64,000 nt of DNA from positions 310,001-374,000 of the forward strand of contig NZ_FNYV01000002.1 of assembly GCF_900109115.1 (NCBI RefSeq). Reading direction: 5' to 3'. Below the pieces are notes generated by a model. The model saw nothing but the letters and a program-made list of their open reading frames with translations, did not search any database and was not told the DNA's origin. Numbering within the stretch: the stretch's first letter is position 1; each line of letters starts with the position of its first letter. Both the position numbers and the translations under genes were made by a program. Source of the DNA: Micromonospora phaseoli (lineage in GTDB: Bacteria > Actinomycetota > Actinomycetes > Mycobacteriales > Micromonosporaceae). Below, one piece after another: positions 36,621 through 47,327 of this stretch.

Positions 36621-37612
36621 AACGAGACCGGTGCGCTCTGGGCGGGCGTGGTCGAGGTGGTGGTGGGACTCTCCGGGGCCAGCCGGATCCGTACCTCGTC
36701 GCCGACCTCGGTGCCGAGGGCGAGGAGTTCGTTGCGGGTGAGGGTCACGGTCACGGCCTGCCCGTCGTCCGTGATGACCCCCACCCGGCTCTCGAAGCCG
36801 ACCCGGGTGACCCGGGTGACCCGACCGGGTACCCCGGCGCGGTCGCCGGCACCGGTGGAGAGCTGTAGGTCGTGCGGGCGCACCAACTGGTCGCCGAGCT
36901 GGGTGACCGGGCCGAGGAACCGCATGACGAACTCGTTGGCCGGGCGGTCGTACAGGTCGTCGGGTGACCCGATCTGCTCCACCCGCCCTTCGTTGATCAC
37001 CACGATCTCGTCGGCGACCTCAAGGGCCTCCTCCTGGTCGTGGGTGACGAAGACGGTGGTGACGTGCACCTCGTCGTGCAGCCGACGCAGCCAGTCCCGC
37101 AGCTCCTTGCGGACCTTGGCGTCGAGGGCACCGAACGGCTCGTCGAGCAGCAGCACCGTCGGCTCCACGGCCAGCGCTCGGGCGAGCGCCATCCGCTGAC
37201 GCTGCCCACCGGAGAGCTGCGCGGGCAGCCGGTCGCCGAACTGTTCCAGGTGGACCAGCGCGAGCAGTTCGTCGACCCGACGCCGGATGTCGTCCTTGGA
37301 CCGCTTGCGGATCTCCAGCCCGAAGGCCACGTTGCGCCGGACCGAGAGGTGTTTGAACGCCGCGTAGTGCTGGAACACGAAACCGACGTTGCGCTTCTGC
37401 GGCGGCAGGCCGGTCGCGTCCACCCCCTCGATCTCGACCCGCCCGGTGTCGGCGCGCTCCAGTCCCGCGATGATCCGCAGCAGCGTGGACTTGCCCCCGC
37501 CGGACGGGCCGAGCAACGCCGTGAGCCGGCCGGACGGGATGTTCACCGACACGTCGTCCAGCGCGACGAAGTCTCCGAACCGCTTGCCGACGTTGGAAAT
37601 CTCGATGCTCAA
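36569..37612 (-). CDS. cysA: Sulfate ABC transporter ATP-binding protein
   Basis: A 347-aa ATPase that energises sulfate/thiosulfate import. Walker [10 protein letters not shown] at 35-43, Q-loop [22 protein letters not shown] (typical of CysA), signature [15 protein letters not shown], Walker [13 protein letters not shown] and a C-terminal TOBE-like regulatory domain. The last residues [16 protein letters not shown] are encoded by the terminator hairpin. ATG 37612 overlaps the cysW stop by 4 bases. Confidence 0.95.
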   Translation of the reverse strand: MSIEISNVGKRFGDFVALDDVSVNIPSGRLTALLGPSGGGKSTLLRIIAGLERADTGRVEIEGVDATGLPPQKRNVGFVFQHYAAFKHLSVRRNVAFGLEIRKRSKDDIRRRVDELLALVHLEQFGDRLPAQLSGGQRQRMALARALAVEPTVLLLDEPFGALDAKVRKELRDWLRRLHDEVHVTTVFVTHDQEEALEVADEIVVINEGRVEQIGSPDDLYDRPANEFVMRFLGPVTQLGDQLVRPHDLQLSTGAGDRAGVPGRVTRVTRVGFESRVGVITDDGQAVTVTLTRNELLALGTEVGDEVRIRLAPESPTTTSTTPAQSAPVSLTKKFASAGGANLTQTS

Positions 37613-38445
37613 CGCTCTTCCTTCGGCCTGAGAACGGATACGACGATGATGCAGGCCACCGCGACGAGGGCGAGGAGGAAGGCGGTGGCGTACGCCCCGC
37701 CCTTGTCGAAGTTCAGGTACTTCTCCTCGACCACGAGGGTGGCCGTACGGGTGTCACCGAGCACGTTGCCGGAGACGACCTTGACGGCGCCGAACTCGCC
37801 GAGCGAGCGGGCGAGGCTGAGCACGACCCCGTAGACCACGCCCCATTTGATGGACGGCAGCGTGATTCGACGGAACGTCTGCCACGCGTTGGCGCCCAGG
37901 CTGCGGGCGGCCTGCTCCTGCTCGTCGCCGACCTCCTGCAGGACCGGCACGACTTCCCGGACGACCAGCGGCAGCGCCACGAAGACGGTCGCCATCACCA
38001 TGCCCGGCACCGCGAAGATGATCTGGAATCCCGCGGCTTCCAGGCTCGGACCGAACCAACCGTCGCGCCCGCCGTAGACCAGGATCAGCGCGAGCCCGAC
38101 GACGATCGGCGAGACCGACAACGGCATGTCGAGCAGGGCGTTGAGCGCCCGCTTGCCGGGGAAGTCGTAGCGGACCAGCAGGATCGAGATGCCGACACCG
38201 AACACGGTGTTGATGACGACGGCGACCACCGCGATGACCACGGTGAGTTGCAGCGCGTGGGTCACGTCGGGGTCCGTGAGGATGTCCTGGAAACTGGCGG
38301 ACCCCCCGGCGAAGGCGTTACGGCCGACCAGATACAACGGCCAGGCCACCAGGAAGAACAGGTACGCCGTGACCACGGTCCGCAGGACGTAGCGGCCAGG
38401 GCGGTGACCGACCGGGGTACGGGCGGCAGTGAGGCGGTCAGCCAC
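37609..38445 (-). CDS. cysW: Sulfate ABC transporter permease CysW
   Basis: A 278-aa permease with six hydrophobic segments; the EAA loop is [30 protein letters not shown], and [18 protein letters not shown] is the CysW signature. Overlaps the cysT gene by 8 bases. Pairs with CysT to form the channel. Confidence 0.93.
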   Translation of the reverse strand: MADRLTAARTPVGHRPGRYVLRTVVTAYLFFLVAWPLYLVGRNAFAGGSASFQDILTDPDVTHALQLTVVIAVVAVVINTVFGVGISILLVRYDFPGKRALNALLDMPLSVSPIVVGLALILVYGGRDGWFGPSLEAAGFQIIFAVPGMVMATVFVALPLVVREVVPVLQEVGDEQEQAARSLGANAWQTFRRITLPSIKWGVVYGVVLSLARSLGEFGAVKVVSGNVLGDTRTATLVVEEKYLNFDKGGAYATAFLLALVAVACIIVVSVLRPKEER

Positions 38446-39286
38446 GGCGCATCACCCTCCGCTGCAGGACGTCGAGCACGACGATGACGGCCAGCGAGAT
38501 GGCCAGCAGCACCACCGCGACCGCCGCCGCGCTGTCCGGGTTGTCGTTCTCGATGCTGCTGAGGATGCGCACCGACGCCACCTCGGTACGCATCGGCAGG
38601 TTGCCGGAGAGCAGCACCAGTGAGCCGTACTCGCCGACCGCGCGGGCGAAGGAGAGGGCCGCGCCGGCGGCGATGGCCGGCGTGAGGCTGGGCAGGATGA
38701 TCCGTCGGAACGTACTGAATCGGCTGGCGCCCAGCGATGCCGCCGCCTCCTCGGCCTCCTGGTCCAGTTCGGCCAGCACCGGCTGCACGGTCCGCACGAT
38801 GAACGGCAACGTCACGAAGAGGAAGGCGAGGAACACCGCGATCCTGGTGTTGGCGATGTTGACGCCGAGCGGGCTGTCCGGCCCGTACAGCGACAGCAGC
38901 ACCAGGCCGGCGACGATCGTCGGCAGCGCGAACGGCACGTCGATGAGGACCTCGAGCGCCCGCTTGCCGAAGAAGCGGTCGCGCACCAGCACCCAGGCGA
39001 TCAGGGTACCCATCACGATGTTGACCAGCGTGACGAGCAGCGCGGTACCCACGGTCAGCCGGATGGTGGCGGCGGTCTGTTCGTTCGTGACCGTCCGCCA
39101 GAACCCGTCCCAGCCGCCCTCGGAGGCGGTCACCACGACGGCGGCGAGCGGGATCAGCACCAGCAGGCTGAACCACACCATCGCCACGCCGAGGCCCAGG
39201 CCGGAGACCCGGGTCAGCGGGCGGCCGGCCCGGACCGGCCGGCGGTTGCCCGCCGGCAGGTCCGGAACCAGGGTCGTCGTGGTCAC
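38438..39286 (-). CDS. cysT: Sulfate ABC transporter permease CysT (CysU)
   Basis: A 282-aa permease with six hydrophobic segments; DVPFALPTIVAGLVLLSLYG, the EAA loop DQEAEEAAASLGASRFSTFRRIILPSL and ARAVGEYGSLVLLSGNLP are diagnostic. The start is GTG 39286 with GGAAGG upstream, overlapping the binding-protein stop (GTGA). The longer open frame upstream is a shadow of the binding-protein gene. Confidence 0.93.
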   Translation of the reverse strand: MTTTTLVPDLPAGNRRPVRAGRPLTRVSGLGLGVAMVWFSLLVLIPLAAVVVTASEGGWDGFWRTVTNEQTAATIRLTVGTALLVTLVNIVMGTLIAWVLVRDRFFGKRALEVLIDVPFALPTIVAGLVLLSLYGPDSPLGVNIANTRIAVFLAFLFVTLPFIVRTVQPVLAELDQEAEEAAASLGASRFSTFRRIILPSLTPAIAAGAALSFARAVGEYGSLVLLSGNLPMRTEVASVRILSSIENDNPDSAAAVAVVLLAISLAVIVVLDVLQRRVMRRG

Positions 39287-40305
39287 GTAGCCTTCCCGGA
39301 GGCCGCGATGACCTTGCTGACGATGCCGTCGCTCTCGTCGAAGAACTTCTCCGACAGCGCCGACCAGCTCTCGAAGTCGTTGTCCACTGTGAGCAGCTTC
39401 TGCGGTGCGGGGAACGGGTTGCTCGGGTCGACCGCGCCCTCGATGCCGCTGGTGTCGACGCCGTCGATGATCGGCCGGAAGCCGGTGCGCGCGAACTGGC
39501 GCTGCCCCTGCGGGCCGAGGACGAAGTCGAGCCACTCCTTCGCCTTCGGGTCCGCGTCCTTGAGGATCGCGCCCGGGTTCTGAATCAGGATGGTGGTGGC
39601 CGGCAGGACCCAGTCCAGCTTCTCGCCGTTCTGCCGAGCCAGGATCGTCTCGTTCTCGTAGGCCAGCAGGACGTCGCCGGTGCCGCCGAGGAAGGTGGTG
39701 GTGGCGTCCCGGCCGCTGTTGGGCAGCGACACCACGTTGGCGAAGAGCCTGGTCAGGTACTCCTGCGCCTGGGCTTCGGTGCCGCCGTTGGCGGCGATGT
39801 GCCCCCACGCGGCGAGGGCGTTCCACCGGGCGGCGCCCGACGAGGCGGGGTTCGGCGTGACGATGCCGATGCCCGGCTTGATCAGGTCGTCCCAGCCCTG
39901 GATGTTCTTGGGGTTGCCCTCACGGACGGCGAGGACCACGACCGAGGAGGAGACGATCCCCTTGTTCGGCCCGTCGTCCCAGCTCTCCTCCACGAGCCCG
40001 GCCTCGACCAGCCGGGTCACGTCACTGCTCACCGAGAAGTGGACGTAGTCGGCCTTCAGGCCGGAGACCACGGCCCGACTCTGGTCGCCGGAGGCGCCGT
40101 ACGAGGTCCGGAAGCGAACCCCCTTGCCCGCCTCGGTCTTGTTCCACTCCGCGGCGATGGCCTTGTTTGCCGCCTCGGGTACCGCGAAGCCGACGATGCT
40201 CAGCGTGGCGGCGCTGCCCGTCGCGCTGTCACCGCCACCGCAGCCGGTGAGCGCCAGGCCAGTGACCATGGCGAGGGCGATGGCTGCTCTGATCCGGTGC
40301 CTCAT
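39283..40305 (-). CDS. Sulfate-binding lipoprotein
   Basis: A 340-aa secreted lipoprotein; lipobox ALTGC with Cys22. Family blocks: FRTSYGASGDQSRAVVSGLKADYVHFSVSSDVTRLV, TPNPASSGAARWNALAAWG, GTGDVLLAYENE and WVLPATTILIQNPGAI match the sulfate/thiosulfate binding family (Sbp/CysP). It starts at ATG 40305 with GGAGGAC upstream and is the first gene of SBP-cysT-cysW-cysA. Confidence 0.93.
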   Translation of the reverse strand: MRHRIRAAIALAMVTGLALTGCGGGDSATGSAATLSIVGFAVPEAANKAIAAEWNKTEAGKGVRFRTSYGASGDQSRAVVSGLKADYVHFSVSSDVTRLVEAGLVEESWDDGPNKGIVSSSVVVLAVREGNPKNIQGWDDLIKPGIGIVTPNPASSGAARWNALAAWGHIAANGGTEAQAQEYLTRLFANVVSLPNSGRDATTTFLGGTGDVLLAYENETILARQNGEKLDWVLPATTILIQNPGAILKDADPKAKEWLDFVLGPQGQRQFARTGFRPIIDGVDTSGIEGAVDPSNPFPAPQKLLTVDNDFESWSALSEKFFDESDGIVSKVIAASGKAT

Positions 40306-40738
40306 GTGCGAACCCGTCCTCCTCCAGTGCGCAGCCGCACCTCGTAAAACCAACCAAACAGATAGGTAATTTTGCCTGCTGAACTGCCGTCACAAAACGA
40401 TGGAGAGTGCGGCCGGAGACCGGGCCTTGATGCCCACACGTACGGAATCAGGCGGCACCGTTGCCAGCCCGGACCCTTGGGCGGCGCATGACACCCCGAT
40501 CAACACGCCGACCGCGCACCGAATATCCCACTAACTTGACGGGTTTTCAAGACTTGCTGTTTGCAGGGTTTGCCGAGCGAGCGGCGGACGAGGCGTAGCC
40601 GCGCCGCCGGGGCACGGTCCGTTGGCCCGACCACGAAATCGCGTTCCGGCCCACCGGTCGCCGGGCCGGTGTGAAGATGGGCGCGTACCGGCTGCGCCGG
40701 GGCCCGGTGCCGGTCGATCCGACCCGACAGGTGGAATC
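40306..40738. other. Divergent control region between sulfate operon and epoxide hydrolase
   Basis: About 430 bases without a gene. An AT-rich stretch at 40349-40375 (with AGATAGGTAATTTTG) is the likely promoter of the sulfate operon. TTGACG at 40536-40541, within CTTGACGGGTTTTCAAG, may be a promoter element for the hydrolase, but no clear -10 follows. Confidence 0.4.
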
Positions 40739-41929
40739 ATGTCCAACGACAACGGAATCCGTCCCTTCCAGCTCGACACACCGGAAGAGGCGATCGCCGA
40801 CATGCGTCGCCGGATCGCGGCCACCCGCTGGCCCACGCGAGAGCTGGTCACCGATCGCTCCCAGGGCGTGCAGCTGGCGACGATCCAGGAGCTGGCCCGC
40901 TACTGGACGACCGATCACGACTGGCGCGCCTTCGAGGCGCGGCTGAACGCCCTGCCGCAGTACACGACGGAGATCGACGGCGTCGAGATCCACTTCATCC
41001 ACGTGCGGTCGCGACACGAGGACGCGCTACCGCTGATCATGACGCACGGCTGGCCGGGCTCGGTGGTCGAGCTGCTCGGCGTCGTCGGCCCGCTCACCGA
41101 CCCGACCGCGCACGGCGGACGGGCCGAGGACGCCTTCCACCTGGTGCTGCCCTCCCTGCCTGGCTACGGCTTCTCGGGCGAGCCGACCGAGCTCGGGTGG
41201 GACTCCGCCCGCATGGCACGCGCGTGGGCAGAGCTGATGGACCGCCTCGGCTACCCGCGCTACGTCGCCCAGGGAGGCGACGTGGGCGCCTCCGTCACGG
41301 ACGCGCTGGGCCGCCAGGCACCCGAGGGGCTGCTCGGCATCCACGTCAATCTGCTCGCCGGGGCGATCGATCTCAAGGACCAACTCCCGGCGGAGTCCGA
41401 GCAGGAACGCGCGGCGCACGACGCGCTCGCCACGTTCATGACGGACGGTTTCGGCTACTTCCTGGAGCAGACCACCCGACCGCAGACGGTCGGCTACTCC
41501 CTGCTCGATTCACCCGTCGGGCTGGCGGCCTGGATGCTCGACCACGACACGGACAGCTACTACAAGATCTCCCGCGCGTTCGTCGACGGCGAGCCCGTGG
41601 GTAGCCTGACCCGGGACACCATCGTCGACAACATCATGCTGTACTGGCTGACCGGCACCGGCACCTCGGCCGCCCGATGGTACTGGGAATTCGGACGGTT
41701 CCTGGCCGCAGCTCGTGCCGCTGGCCAGGCTCCTCCGCCGGTCGCGGTTCCGGTCGGCTTCACGACGTTCTCCGGCGAAATCTGGGCAGCCCCACGCAGC
41801 TGGGTCGAGACCGTCTACCCCGGCCTCGCGTACTTCAACGAGGTCGACCGCGGCGGCCACTTCCCGGCCTGGGAGGAGCCGGAGCTCTTCTCCGCCGAAA
41901 TGCGGGCCGCGTTCCGGCCGCTCCGATAA
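40739..41929 (+). CDS. Epoxide hydrolase (EHN plus alpha/beta-hydrolase domain)
   Basis: A 396-aa enzyme that hydrolyses epoxides to diols. The N-terminal EHN domain (1-90) includes IRPFQLDTPEEAIADMRRRIAATRWP. The hydrolase core has the oxyanion HGWPGS (103-108), the nucleophile Asp181 in QGGDVGAS and the His374 in GGHFPAWEEPE; YWLTGTGTSAARWYWE contributes the lid Tyr. The N-terminal domain and length match microsomal-type epoxide hydrolases of actinomycetes. ATG 40739 with AGGTGG nearby. It stands alone and is convergent with the peptide transporter operon. Confidence 0.92.
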   Translation: MSNDNGIRPFQLDTPEEAIADMRRRIAATRWPTRELVTDRSQGVQLATIQELARYWTTDHDWRAFEARLNALPQYTTEIDGVEIHFIHVRSRHEDALPLIMTHGWPGSVVELLGVVGPLTDPTAHGGRAEDAFHLVLPSLPGYGFSGEPTELGWDSARMARAWAELMDRLGYPRYVAQGGDVGASVTDALGRQAPEGLLGIHVNLLAGAIDLKDQLPAESEQERAAHDALATFMTDGFGYFLEQTTRPQTVGYSLLDSPVGLAAWMLDHDTDSYYKISRAFVDGEPVGSLTRDTIVDNIMLYWLTGTGTSAARWYWEFGRFLAAARAAGQAPPPVAVPVGFTTFSGEIWAAPRSWVETVYPGLAYFNEVDRGGHFPAWEEPELFSAEMRAAFRPLR

Positions 41930-41957
41930 CCCTGAGTGCAGGCGGCGGCGCGCCGGA

Positions 41958-42959
41958 TCAGGGTGACCGCATCGCCCGTACCGCCGCCCCGGCGAACAGG
42001 CAGGCAGCGCGATGGTCGGGATCGACCTCGGCGAGCACCGGATCGGTCTCGGCGCACTCCGGCCGGGCCTGCGGGCATCGGGTCCGGAACCGGCAGCCGG
42101 CCGGCGGGTCGACCGGGCTGGGGATGTCACCACTGAGGATGATCCGGCGGCGCTCCCGCTCGACCTGCGGATCGGCCACCGGCACGGCCGACAGCAGGGC
42201 GGCGGTGTACGGATGGGCCGGCTCCCGCCAGATCTGCGCCGGGGTGCCGCTCTCCACTATCCGCCCCAGGTACATCACGGCCATCCGGTCGCTCATGTGC
42301 TCGACGGCGGCGAGATCGTGGGCGATGAAAAGGTAGGTCAGTCCCAGGTCCCGTTGCAGGCGGCGGAGCAGGTTCATGATCTGTGCCTGGACGCTGAGGT
42401 CGAGCGAGGCGATCGGTTCGTCCAGCACGATCAGGTCGGGCTCGCCGGCCAGCGCACGGGCGATGCCGACCCGCTGCCGCTGGCCGCCGGAGAGTTCGTG
42501 CGGGTGCCGGTCGGCGAGGTCGCCGCGCAGCCCGACCATGTCGAGCAACTCCTCGACGCGCCGGCGACGGGCGGCACGACCGTCCGAGAGACGGTGGACG
42601 ACCAGCGGCTCGGCGATGCTCGCCCCGATGGTGCGCCGTGGGTCGAGAGACGCCTGCGGGTCCTGGAACACCATGGCGACCCGGCGGCGCAGCGCACGCA
42701 GCCGCCGCCGGGACCACCGGGTGACGTCCTGCCCCGCCACCCGCACACTGCCCGAGGTGGGGTCGACCAGCCGCAGCAGCGCCAGCCCCGTGGTGGACTT
42801 GCCGCTGCCGGACTCGCCGACCAGCCCCAGGGTCTCGCCGCGACGAACCTGCAACGACACCCCGTCCACGGCACGAACCATCCCGGCCGGGCTCGGAAAC
42901 CACACCGTCAGGTCGTTCAGTTCGGCCACGACCTCGGCCGGCGTTCGCGGCGCGCTCAT
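41958..42959 (-). CDS. Peptide/nickel-type ABC transporter ATP-binding protein (OppF/DppF-like)
   Basis: A 333-aa ATPase: Walker [10 protein letters not shown] near 50, signature [15 protein letters not shown], Walker [13 protein letters not shown], and the C-terminal oligopeptide-binding cysteine motif [15 protein letters not shown] that in relatives holds an iron-sulfur cluster. Coupled to the upstream ATPase gene by ATGA (42956-42959). Last gene of SBP-B-C-D-F. Confidence 0.93.
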   Translation of the reverse strand: MSAPRTPAEVVAELNDLTVWFPSPAGMVRAVDGVSLQVRRGETLGLVGESGSGKSTTGLALLRLVDPTSGSVRVAGQDVTRWSRRRLRALRRRVAMVFQDPQASLDPRRTIGASIAEPLVVHRLSDGRAARRRRVEELLDMVGLRGDLADRHPHELSGGQRQRVGIARALAGEPDLIVLDEPIASLDLSVQAQIMNLLRRLQRDLGLTYLFIAHDLAAVEHMSDRMAVMYLGRIVESGTPAQIWREPAHPYTAALLSAVPVADPQVERERRRIILSGDIPSPVDPPAGCRFRTRCPQARPECAETDPVLAEVDPDHRAACLFAGAAVRAMRSP

Positions 42960-43942
42960 TGGGCCTCCTCGTCGACGCGCCGCGGATAGAAGGTGCGTAC
43001 CTGGTGCCCCGCCGACACCGGGACCAGCGGCGGCAGTTCGTGCTCGCACCGGGCGTCCCCGCGTACCGGGCAACGGGGCCAGAAGGCGCAGCCCGGTGGC
43101 AGATCCAACGGGTTGGGCGGCGCGCCGGCGATGGTGACCAGGTCGCCGCCGCCGGCCGCCGGGTCCGGCCGGGCCGCCAGCAGAGCCGAGGTGTACGGAT
43201 GCGACGGCGCACCGAAGACCGCGTCGACCGGCCCCTGTTCGAGGATGCGGCCGGCGTACATGACCGCCACCGTGTCCGCGATGCCGGCGACCACACCGAG
43301 GTCGTGCGTGATCCAGACGACCGCCGTACCGAGCCGCCGCTGCAGGTCGGCGACCAGCTCGACGATCTGGGCCTGAGTGGTGACGTCGAGGGCCGTCGTG
43401 GGTTCGTCGGCGATCAGCAGGTCAGGCTCGCAGATCAGGGCCATCGCGATCACCACGCGCTGACGCATGCCCCCGGAGAACTGGTGCGGGTAGGCGTCCA
43501 CCCGCTGCGCGGCGGACGGGATGCCGACGAGGTCGAGCAGTTCCACGGCGCGGGACCGGGCGGCCCGCCGGGTCAGGCCGAGGTGCTCCTCACCCGCCTC
43601 GGCGACCTGCCGGCCCACGGTCAACACCGGGTTGAGCGAGGTCATCGGATCCTGGAAGACGAAGCCGACGTGTCGCCCGCGCAGTCGCCGCCGGCGCGCC
43701 TCGGGCAGCTCGGTGAGTTCCGTGCCGAGCAGACGCACCCGCCCGGTCACCCGCGCGGAGCGGGGCGCGAGACCTGTGGCGGCGAGCACGCTCATGCTCT
43801 TGCCACTGCCCGACTCGCCGACCAGCGCCAGGGTCTCCCCCGGGCGCACCGACCAGTCCACCCCGGCGACCGCCCGCGCCGGCCCTCGCCGCGTGCCGAT
43901 GGTGACGGTGAGGTCCTCGATCGCCAGCACATGCTCGCTCAT
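42956..43942 (-). CDS. Peptide/nickel-type ABC transporter ATP-binding protein (OppD/DppD-like)
   Basis: A 328-aa ATPase: Walker [10 protein letters not shown] near 42, where Met follows the Lys-Ser in place of Thr, as in many OppD proteins; [17 protein letters not shown]-loop; signature [15 protein letters not shown]; Walker [14 protein letters not shown]-terminal [17 protein letters not shown]. Overlaps both neighbours by ATGA. Confidence 0.93.
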   Translation of the reverse strand: MSEHVLAIEDLTVTIGTRRGPARAVAGVDWSVRPGETLALVGESGSGKSMSVLAATGLAPRSARVTGRVRLLGTELTELPEARRRRLRGRHVGFVFQDPMTSLNPVLTVGRQVAEAGEEHLGLTRRAARSRAVELLDLVGIPSAAQRVDAYPHQFSGGMRQRVVIAMALICEPDLLIADEPTTALDVTTQAQIVELVADLQRRLGTAVVWITHDLGVVAGIADTVAVMYAGRILEQGPVDAVFGAPSHPYTSALLAARPDPAAGGGDLVTIAGAPPNPLDLPPGCAFWPRCPVRGDARCEHELPPLVPVSAGHQVRTFYPRRVDEEAQ

Positions 43943-44832
43943 GTGGCGCTCCTCCTCGCTTCGCTGACGGTCAGCTGACGGGGATCGAGCACGTCGCGCA
44001 GAGCGTCACCGACCAGGTTGAACGCCAGCACGGTCAGGAAGATCGCCGCGCCGGGAAAGAAGCCCAGCCACCACGCCTCGGTGACGAACCCTCGCCCGTC
44101 GTACAACATTCGCCCCCACGCGGGCGCCGGCGGTTGCACGCCGAGGCCGAGGAAGGACAGCGCCGCCTCGGAGAGAATGGCGAAGGCCAGCGACAGCGAG
44201 GTCTGCACGATCAGCGGTGCCGCGATGTTGGGCAGCACGTGCCGCCGCATGATGCGCAGGTCGGACGCGCCGATGGAGACCGCCGCCCGGACGAAGACCT
44301 GCTCCCGGACGGAGAGCACTCCGGCGCGGGTGACCCGGGCGAAGATCGGGGTGTAGACCACTCCGATCGCGACCGTCGCGGTGAGCAGCCCCGGCCCCAG
44401 CACCGCCACGATCGCCACCGCGAGCAGCAGGACCGGGAACGCGAAGAGCACGTCCATGCAGCGCATCAGCACGTTGTCGAGCCAGCCACGGTAGTAGCCG
44501 GCGAACAGTCCGAGGGTCACCCCCACCGCCAGCGCGATGCCGACGCTGACCAGCCCGACCTGTAGCGAGACCCGAGCCGCGACCATGACCCGGCTGAGCA
44601 CGTCGCGACCCAACTCGTCGGTGCCGAACGGGTGCGACCAGCTCGGCGGCTGGAGCATCCGGTCGACGTCCACCTCGTTGATCCCCGACGGCGCCAGCCA
44701 CGAACCGGCCACGCCCACCACGACCAGCAGGGCGAGCACCACGCTGCCGGTCAGTGCCAGCGGATCGTGCCGCAGCGCCGACAGCGCCCGGCGCAGCTGC
44801 CCCTCGCTCGTCCGCTCGCTGTGCTCGCTCAT
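43939..44832 (-). CDS. Peptide/nickel-type ABC transporter permease (OppC/DppC-like)
   Basis: A 297-aa permease with six hydrophobic segments. HPFGTDELGRDVLSRVMVAARVSLQVG is the hallmark of DppC-type subunits, and the EAA loop is RAAVSIGASDLRIMRRHVLPN. Coupled to OppD and OppB genes by 4-base overlaps. Confidence 0.94.
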   Translation of the reverse strand: MSEHSERTSEGQLRRALSALRHDPLALTGSVVLALLVVVGVAGSWLAPSGINEVDVDRMLQPPSWSHPFGTDELGRDVLSRVMVAARVSLQVGLVSVGIALAVGVTLGLFAGYYRGWLDNVLMRCMDVLFAFPVLLLAVAIVAVLGPGLLTATVAIGVVYTPIFARVTRAGVLSVREQVFVRAAVSIGASDLRIMRRHVLPNIAAPLIVQTSLSLAFAILSEAALSFLGLGVQPPAPAWGRMLYDGRGFVTEAWWLGFFPGAAIFLTVLAFNLVGDALRDVLDPRQLTVSEARRSAT

Positions 44833-45773
44833 TTGACGGTGATCCGGGGGTCGAGGCGGGCATAGAGGATGTCGACCAGCAGGTTGACCAGGAGGAACAG
44901 CGCCGCCACCAGCAGCACGGCGCCCTGCAGCACGGGATAGTCACGGGCCTGGACCGCGTCGTAGGTGAGCCGGCCGATGCCGGGCCAGGCGAACAACACC
45001 TCGATTACGATCACCCCGCCGAGCAGGCTGGCCAGCTGCACCGCCACCACGGTGACCACCGGGATGAGCGCGTTACGCAGCACGTGCCGCAGCACCACCA
45101 CCCGGGTACGGAGCCCTTTCGCCTCGGCGGTGCGCACATAGTCCTCGGAGAGCACCTCCAGCATCGACGAACGGATGAACCGGGTGAGGATCGAGGCGGT
45201 GACCAGGCCGACCGTGGCCGCCGGCAGCGCCACGTGGGAGGCCCATCCGGCCGGATCCTCGGTGAGCGCGACATAGCCCGACGGTGGCAGCCAGCCGAGC
45301 ACCCCGGCGAAGAGCAGGATGCCCATGATGCCCATCCAGAAGTCGGGCACCGAGACGCCGACCTGGCTGAAAACCCGGGCCGCATGGTCGATCAGCGAAC
45401 CGCTGCGGATGGCCGAGACGATCCCCAGCGGGAAGGCGATCAGCACCGCGAAGAGCACTGCGGTGACCGCCAGCGACAGCGTCGCCGGCAGTCGCTCCAG
45501 CACGATCGTGGTCACCGGCCGTCCACTGCGGAAGCTGACACCGAGGTCGCCGGTCAGCGCCCGCCCGAGGTAGTTGACGTACTGCACCACGAGGGGTTGG
45601 TCCAGCCCCGCCCGGGCCCGCAGCGCCTCGTACGTCTGCGGGTCGAAGCGGGTGCCGAGGGCCACCCGGACGGGGTCACCCGGCACCAGTTGAAGCAGCA
45701 GGAACACGACGACGGTCACGCCGAGCAGCACGACGGCCGACTGCAACAGCCGACGGATGACGAAGCGGGCCAC
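44829..45773 (-). CDS. Peptide/nickel-type ABC transporter permease (OppB/DppB-like)
   Basis: A 314-aa permease with six hydrophobic segments; FVIRRLLQSAVVLLGVTVVVFLLLQLVPGDP opens the protein, and the EAA loop is YVRTAEAKGLRTRVVVLRHVLRNALIPVVT. Starts at GTG 45773 with only a weak RBS, 18 bases after the binding-protein stop. Confidence 0.93.
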   Translation of the reverse strand: MARFVIRRLLQSAVVLLGVTVVVFLLLQLVPGDPVRVALGTRFDPQTYEALRARAGLDQPLVVQYVNYLGRALTGDLGVSFRSGRPVTTIVLERLPATLSLAVTAVLFAVLIAFPLGIVSAIRSGSLIDHAARVFSQVGVSVPDFWMGIMGILLFAGVLGWLPPSGYVALTEDPAGWASHVALPAATVGLVTASILTRFIRSSMLEVLSEDYVRTAEAKGLRTRVVVLRHVLRNALIPVVTVVAVQLASLLGGVIVIEVLFAWPGIGRLTYDAVQARDYPVLQGAVLLVAALFLLVNLLVDILYARLDPRITVK

Positions 45774-45791
45774 CTGTGGTCACCCGCCGGC

Positions 45792-47327
45792 TCACTTGGC
45801 CAGTGCCACGTCGCGGAACCGGATCGCCCTGTCGGTGCGTACCTCGTAGCCGGAGACCCGCGTGGACCAGCCCTGCGCGACGTCGGGGTTGTAGAGGTAG
45901 ATGTAGCTGGCGTCGTCCACGATCTGCTTGGCCACCTGGTCGTACTGCTGCTTGCGGGCGGCCTGGTCGACCTCCGTCCGGGCCTGGTCGAGCAGCCGGT
46001 CAACGTTCGGGTTGTTGTACTTGTGGAAGTTGAACGTCCCGCCGCTGTGGTGCTGGGCGTAGTAGAACTCGTCGGGATCGATGTTGCCCAGCCAGCCGAG
46101 CATGAACGAGTCGAAGTTGCCGGCGCCCTGCTCGTCGAGCCACTGGGCGAAGTCCAGCGTACGGATCTTGACGGTGATGCCGACGCCCTCCAACTGCGAC
46201 GCGATGACCTGCGCGGCGGTGACCGTCTCCGGGTACTCGTTGGTGACCATCAGGTCCATGGTCAGCCCGCTGACGCCGGCCTGGTCGAGCAGTTGCCGCG
46301 CCTGGTTCACATCGTGCGAGTACGGCGCGTACTCGTAGTGGAAGGCGCTGTTCTGTGGGATTGCCGCCTGGTTCACCGTGGCCAGCCCGAACTTGGCGGC
46401 CTTGGTGATCGCCTCCCGGTCCAGCGCGAAGGCGATCGCCCGGCGCACGTTGACGTCGTCGTACGGCTCGCGGGCCTGGTTGAGGGCGAGGTACCAGTAG
46501 TCGGTCGACGGTACCGACTGGACCGTGGGGTCGTCGCCGTCCCGCAACGCCGGGACCTGCTGGGGCGGCAGGTTGTCGGTCCACTGGACCTCACCGCCGC
46601 GCAGGTTCTGCAGCGCCACGGTGGGGTCGCTGACGAAGGTGAAGGTGACCCCGTCGAGCTTGGGCCTCTCGCCCCAGTAGTTGTCGTTGCGGACCAGTTT
46701 GATGCTGTCGCCGGAGGTGTAGCTGCCGATGGCGAAGGGGCCGCTGCCGACCGGCTTGGTCGTCACCTCGCCGGACTCCACGTTGGCCTTCTGGACGATC
46801 GCCACGCCCTTGAAACCGCCGAGGTTGGCGAGCAGGTTGGGGGTGGGCGCGTCGAGGGTGACGACGACGGTCCTCGGGTCGGGCGCGGTCACCGACTCGA
46901 CGGTGCCGAACTTGTACGCGGTGTTCAGCTTCTCGTCGATGATCCGGTTGTAGGAGAAGACGACGTCCTCGGCGGTGAGCGGCGAGCCGTCGGAGAACTT
47001 CACTCCCTCGCGGAGGGTGAACGTCCAGGTCAGCTGGTCGTCACTGGTGGTCCACTCGGTGGCCAGCGAGGGCTTCATCTCCAGGTTCGCGTCCGGCTCG
47101 ACCAGCGTGTCGTAGACGTTCTCCAGCACCTGGAAGCTGTAGTACGCGGAGGTCTTGTGCGGGTCGAGCTGGTCGGGCTCACCGCCGATGGCGGCATTGA
47201 GGACGCCGCCGGCGGATGCCCCGTCGGCTCCGTCGACCTCGACGCCGTCGCCCGCGCTACAGCCGGCCGCAGCGGCGAGCATCAGTGCGAAGGTGGCACC
47301 GGCCATTCGGAATCTGGTGCTGGACAT
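45792..47327 (-). CDS. Peptide/nickel-type ABC substrate-binding lipoprotein
   Basis: A 511-aa family 5 binding protein; lipobox AAAGC with Cys23. LNAAIGGEPDQLDPHKTSAYYSFQVLENVYDTLVEPD and LTWTFTLREGVKFSDGSPLTAEDVVFSYNRI are the family signature; WYLALNQAREPYDDVNVRRAIAFALDREAI follows. Starts at ATG 47327 with GGGGGAGG upstream. Ligand could be an oligopeptide, nickel or an opine; nothing in the neighbourhood decides it. Confidence 0.93.
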   Translation of the reverse strand: MSSTRFRMAGATFALMLAAAAGCSAGDGVEVDGADGASAGGVLNAAIGGEPDQLDPHKTSAYYSFQVLENVYDTLVEPDANLEMKPSLATEWTTSDDQLTWTFTLREGVKFSDGSPLTAEDVVFSYNRIIDEKLNTAYKFGTVESVTAPDPRTVVVTLDAPTPNLLANLGGFKGVAIVQKANVESGEVTTKPVGSGPFAIGSYTSGDSIKLVRNDNYWGERPKLDGVTFTFVSDPTVALQNLRGGEVQWTDNLPPQQVPALRDGDDPTVQSVPSTDYWYLALNQAREPYDDVNVRRAIAFALDREAITKAAKFGLATVNQAAIPQNSAFHYEYAPYSHDVNQARQLLDQAGVSGLTMDLMVTNEYPETVTAAQVIASQLEGVGITVKIRTLDFAQWLDEQGAGNFDSFMLGWLGNIDPDEFYYAQHHSGGTFNFHKYNNPNVDRLLDQARTEVDQAARKQQYDQVAKQIVDDASYIYLYNPDVAQGWSTRVSGYEVRTDRAIRFRDVALAK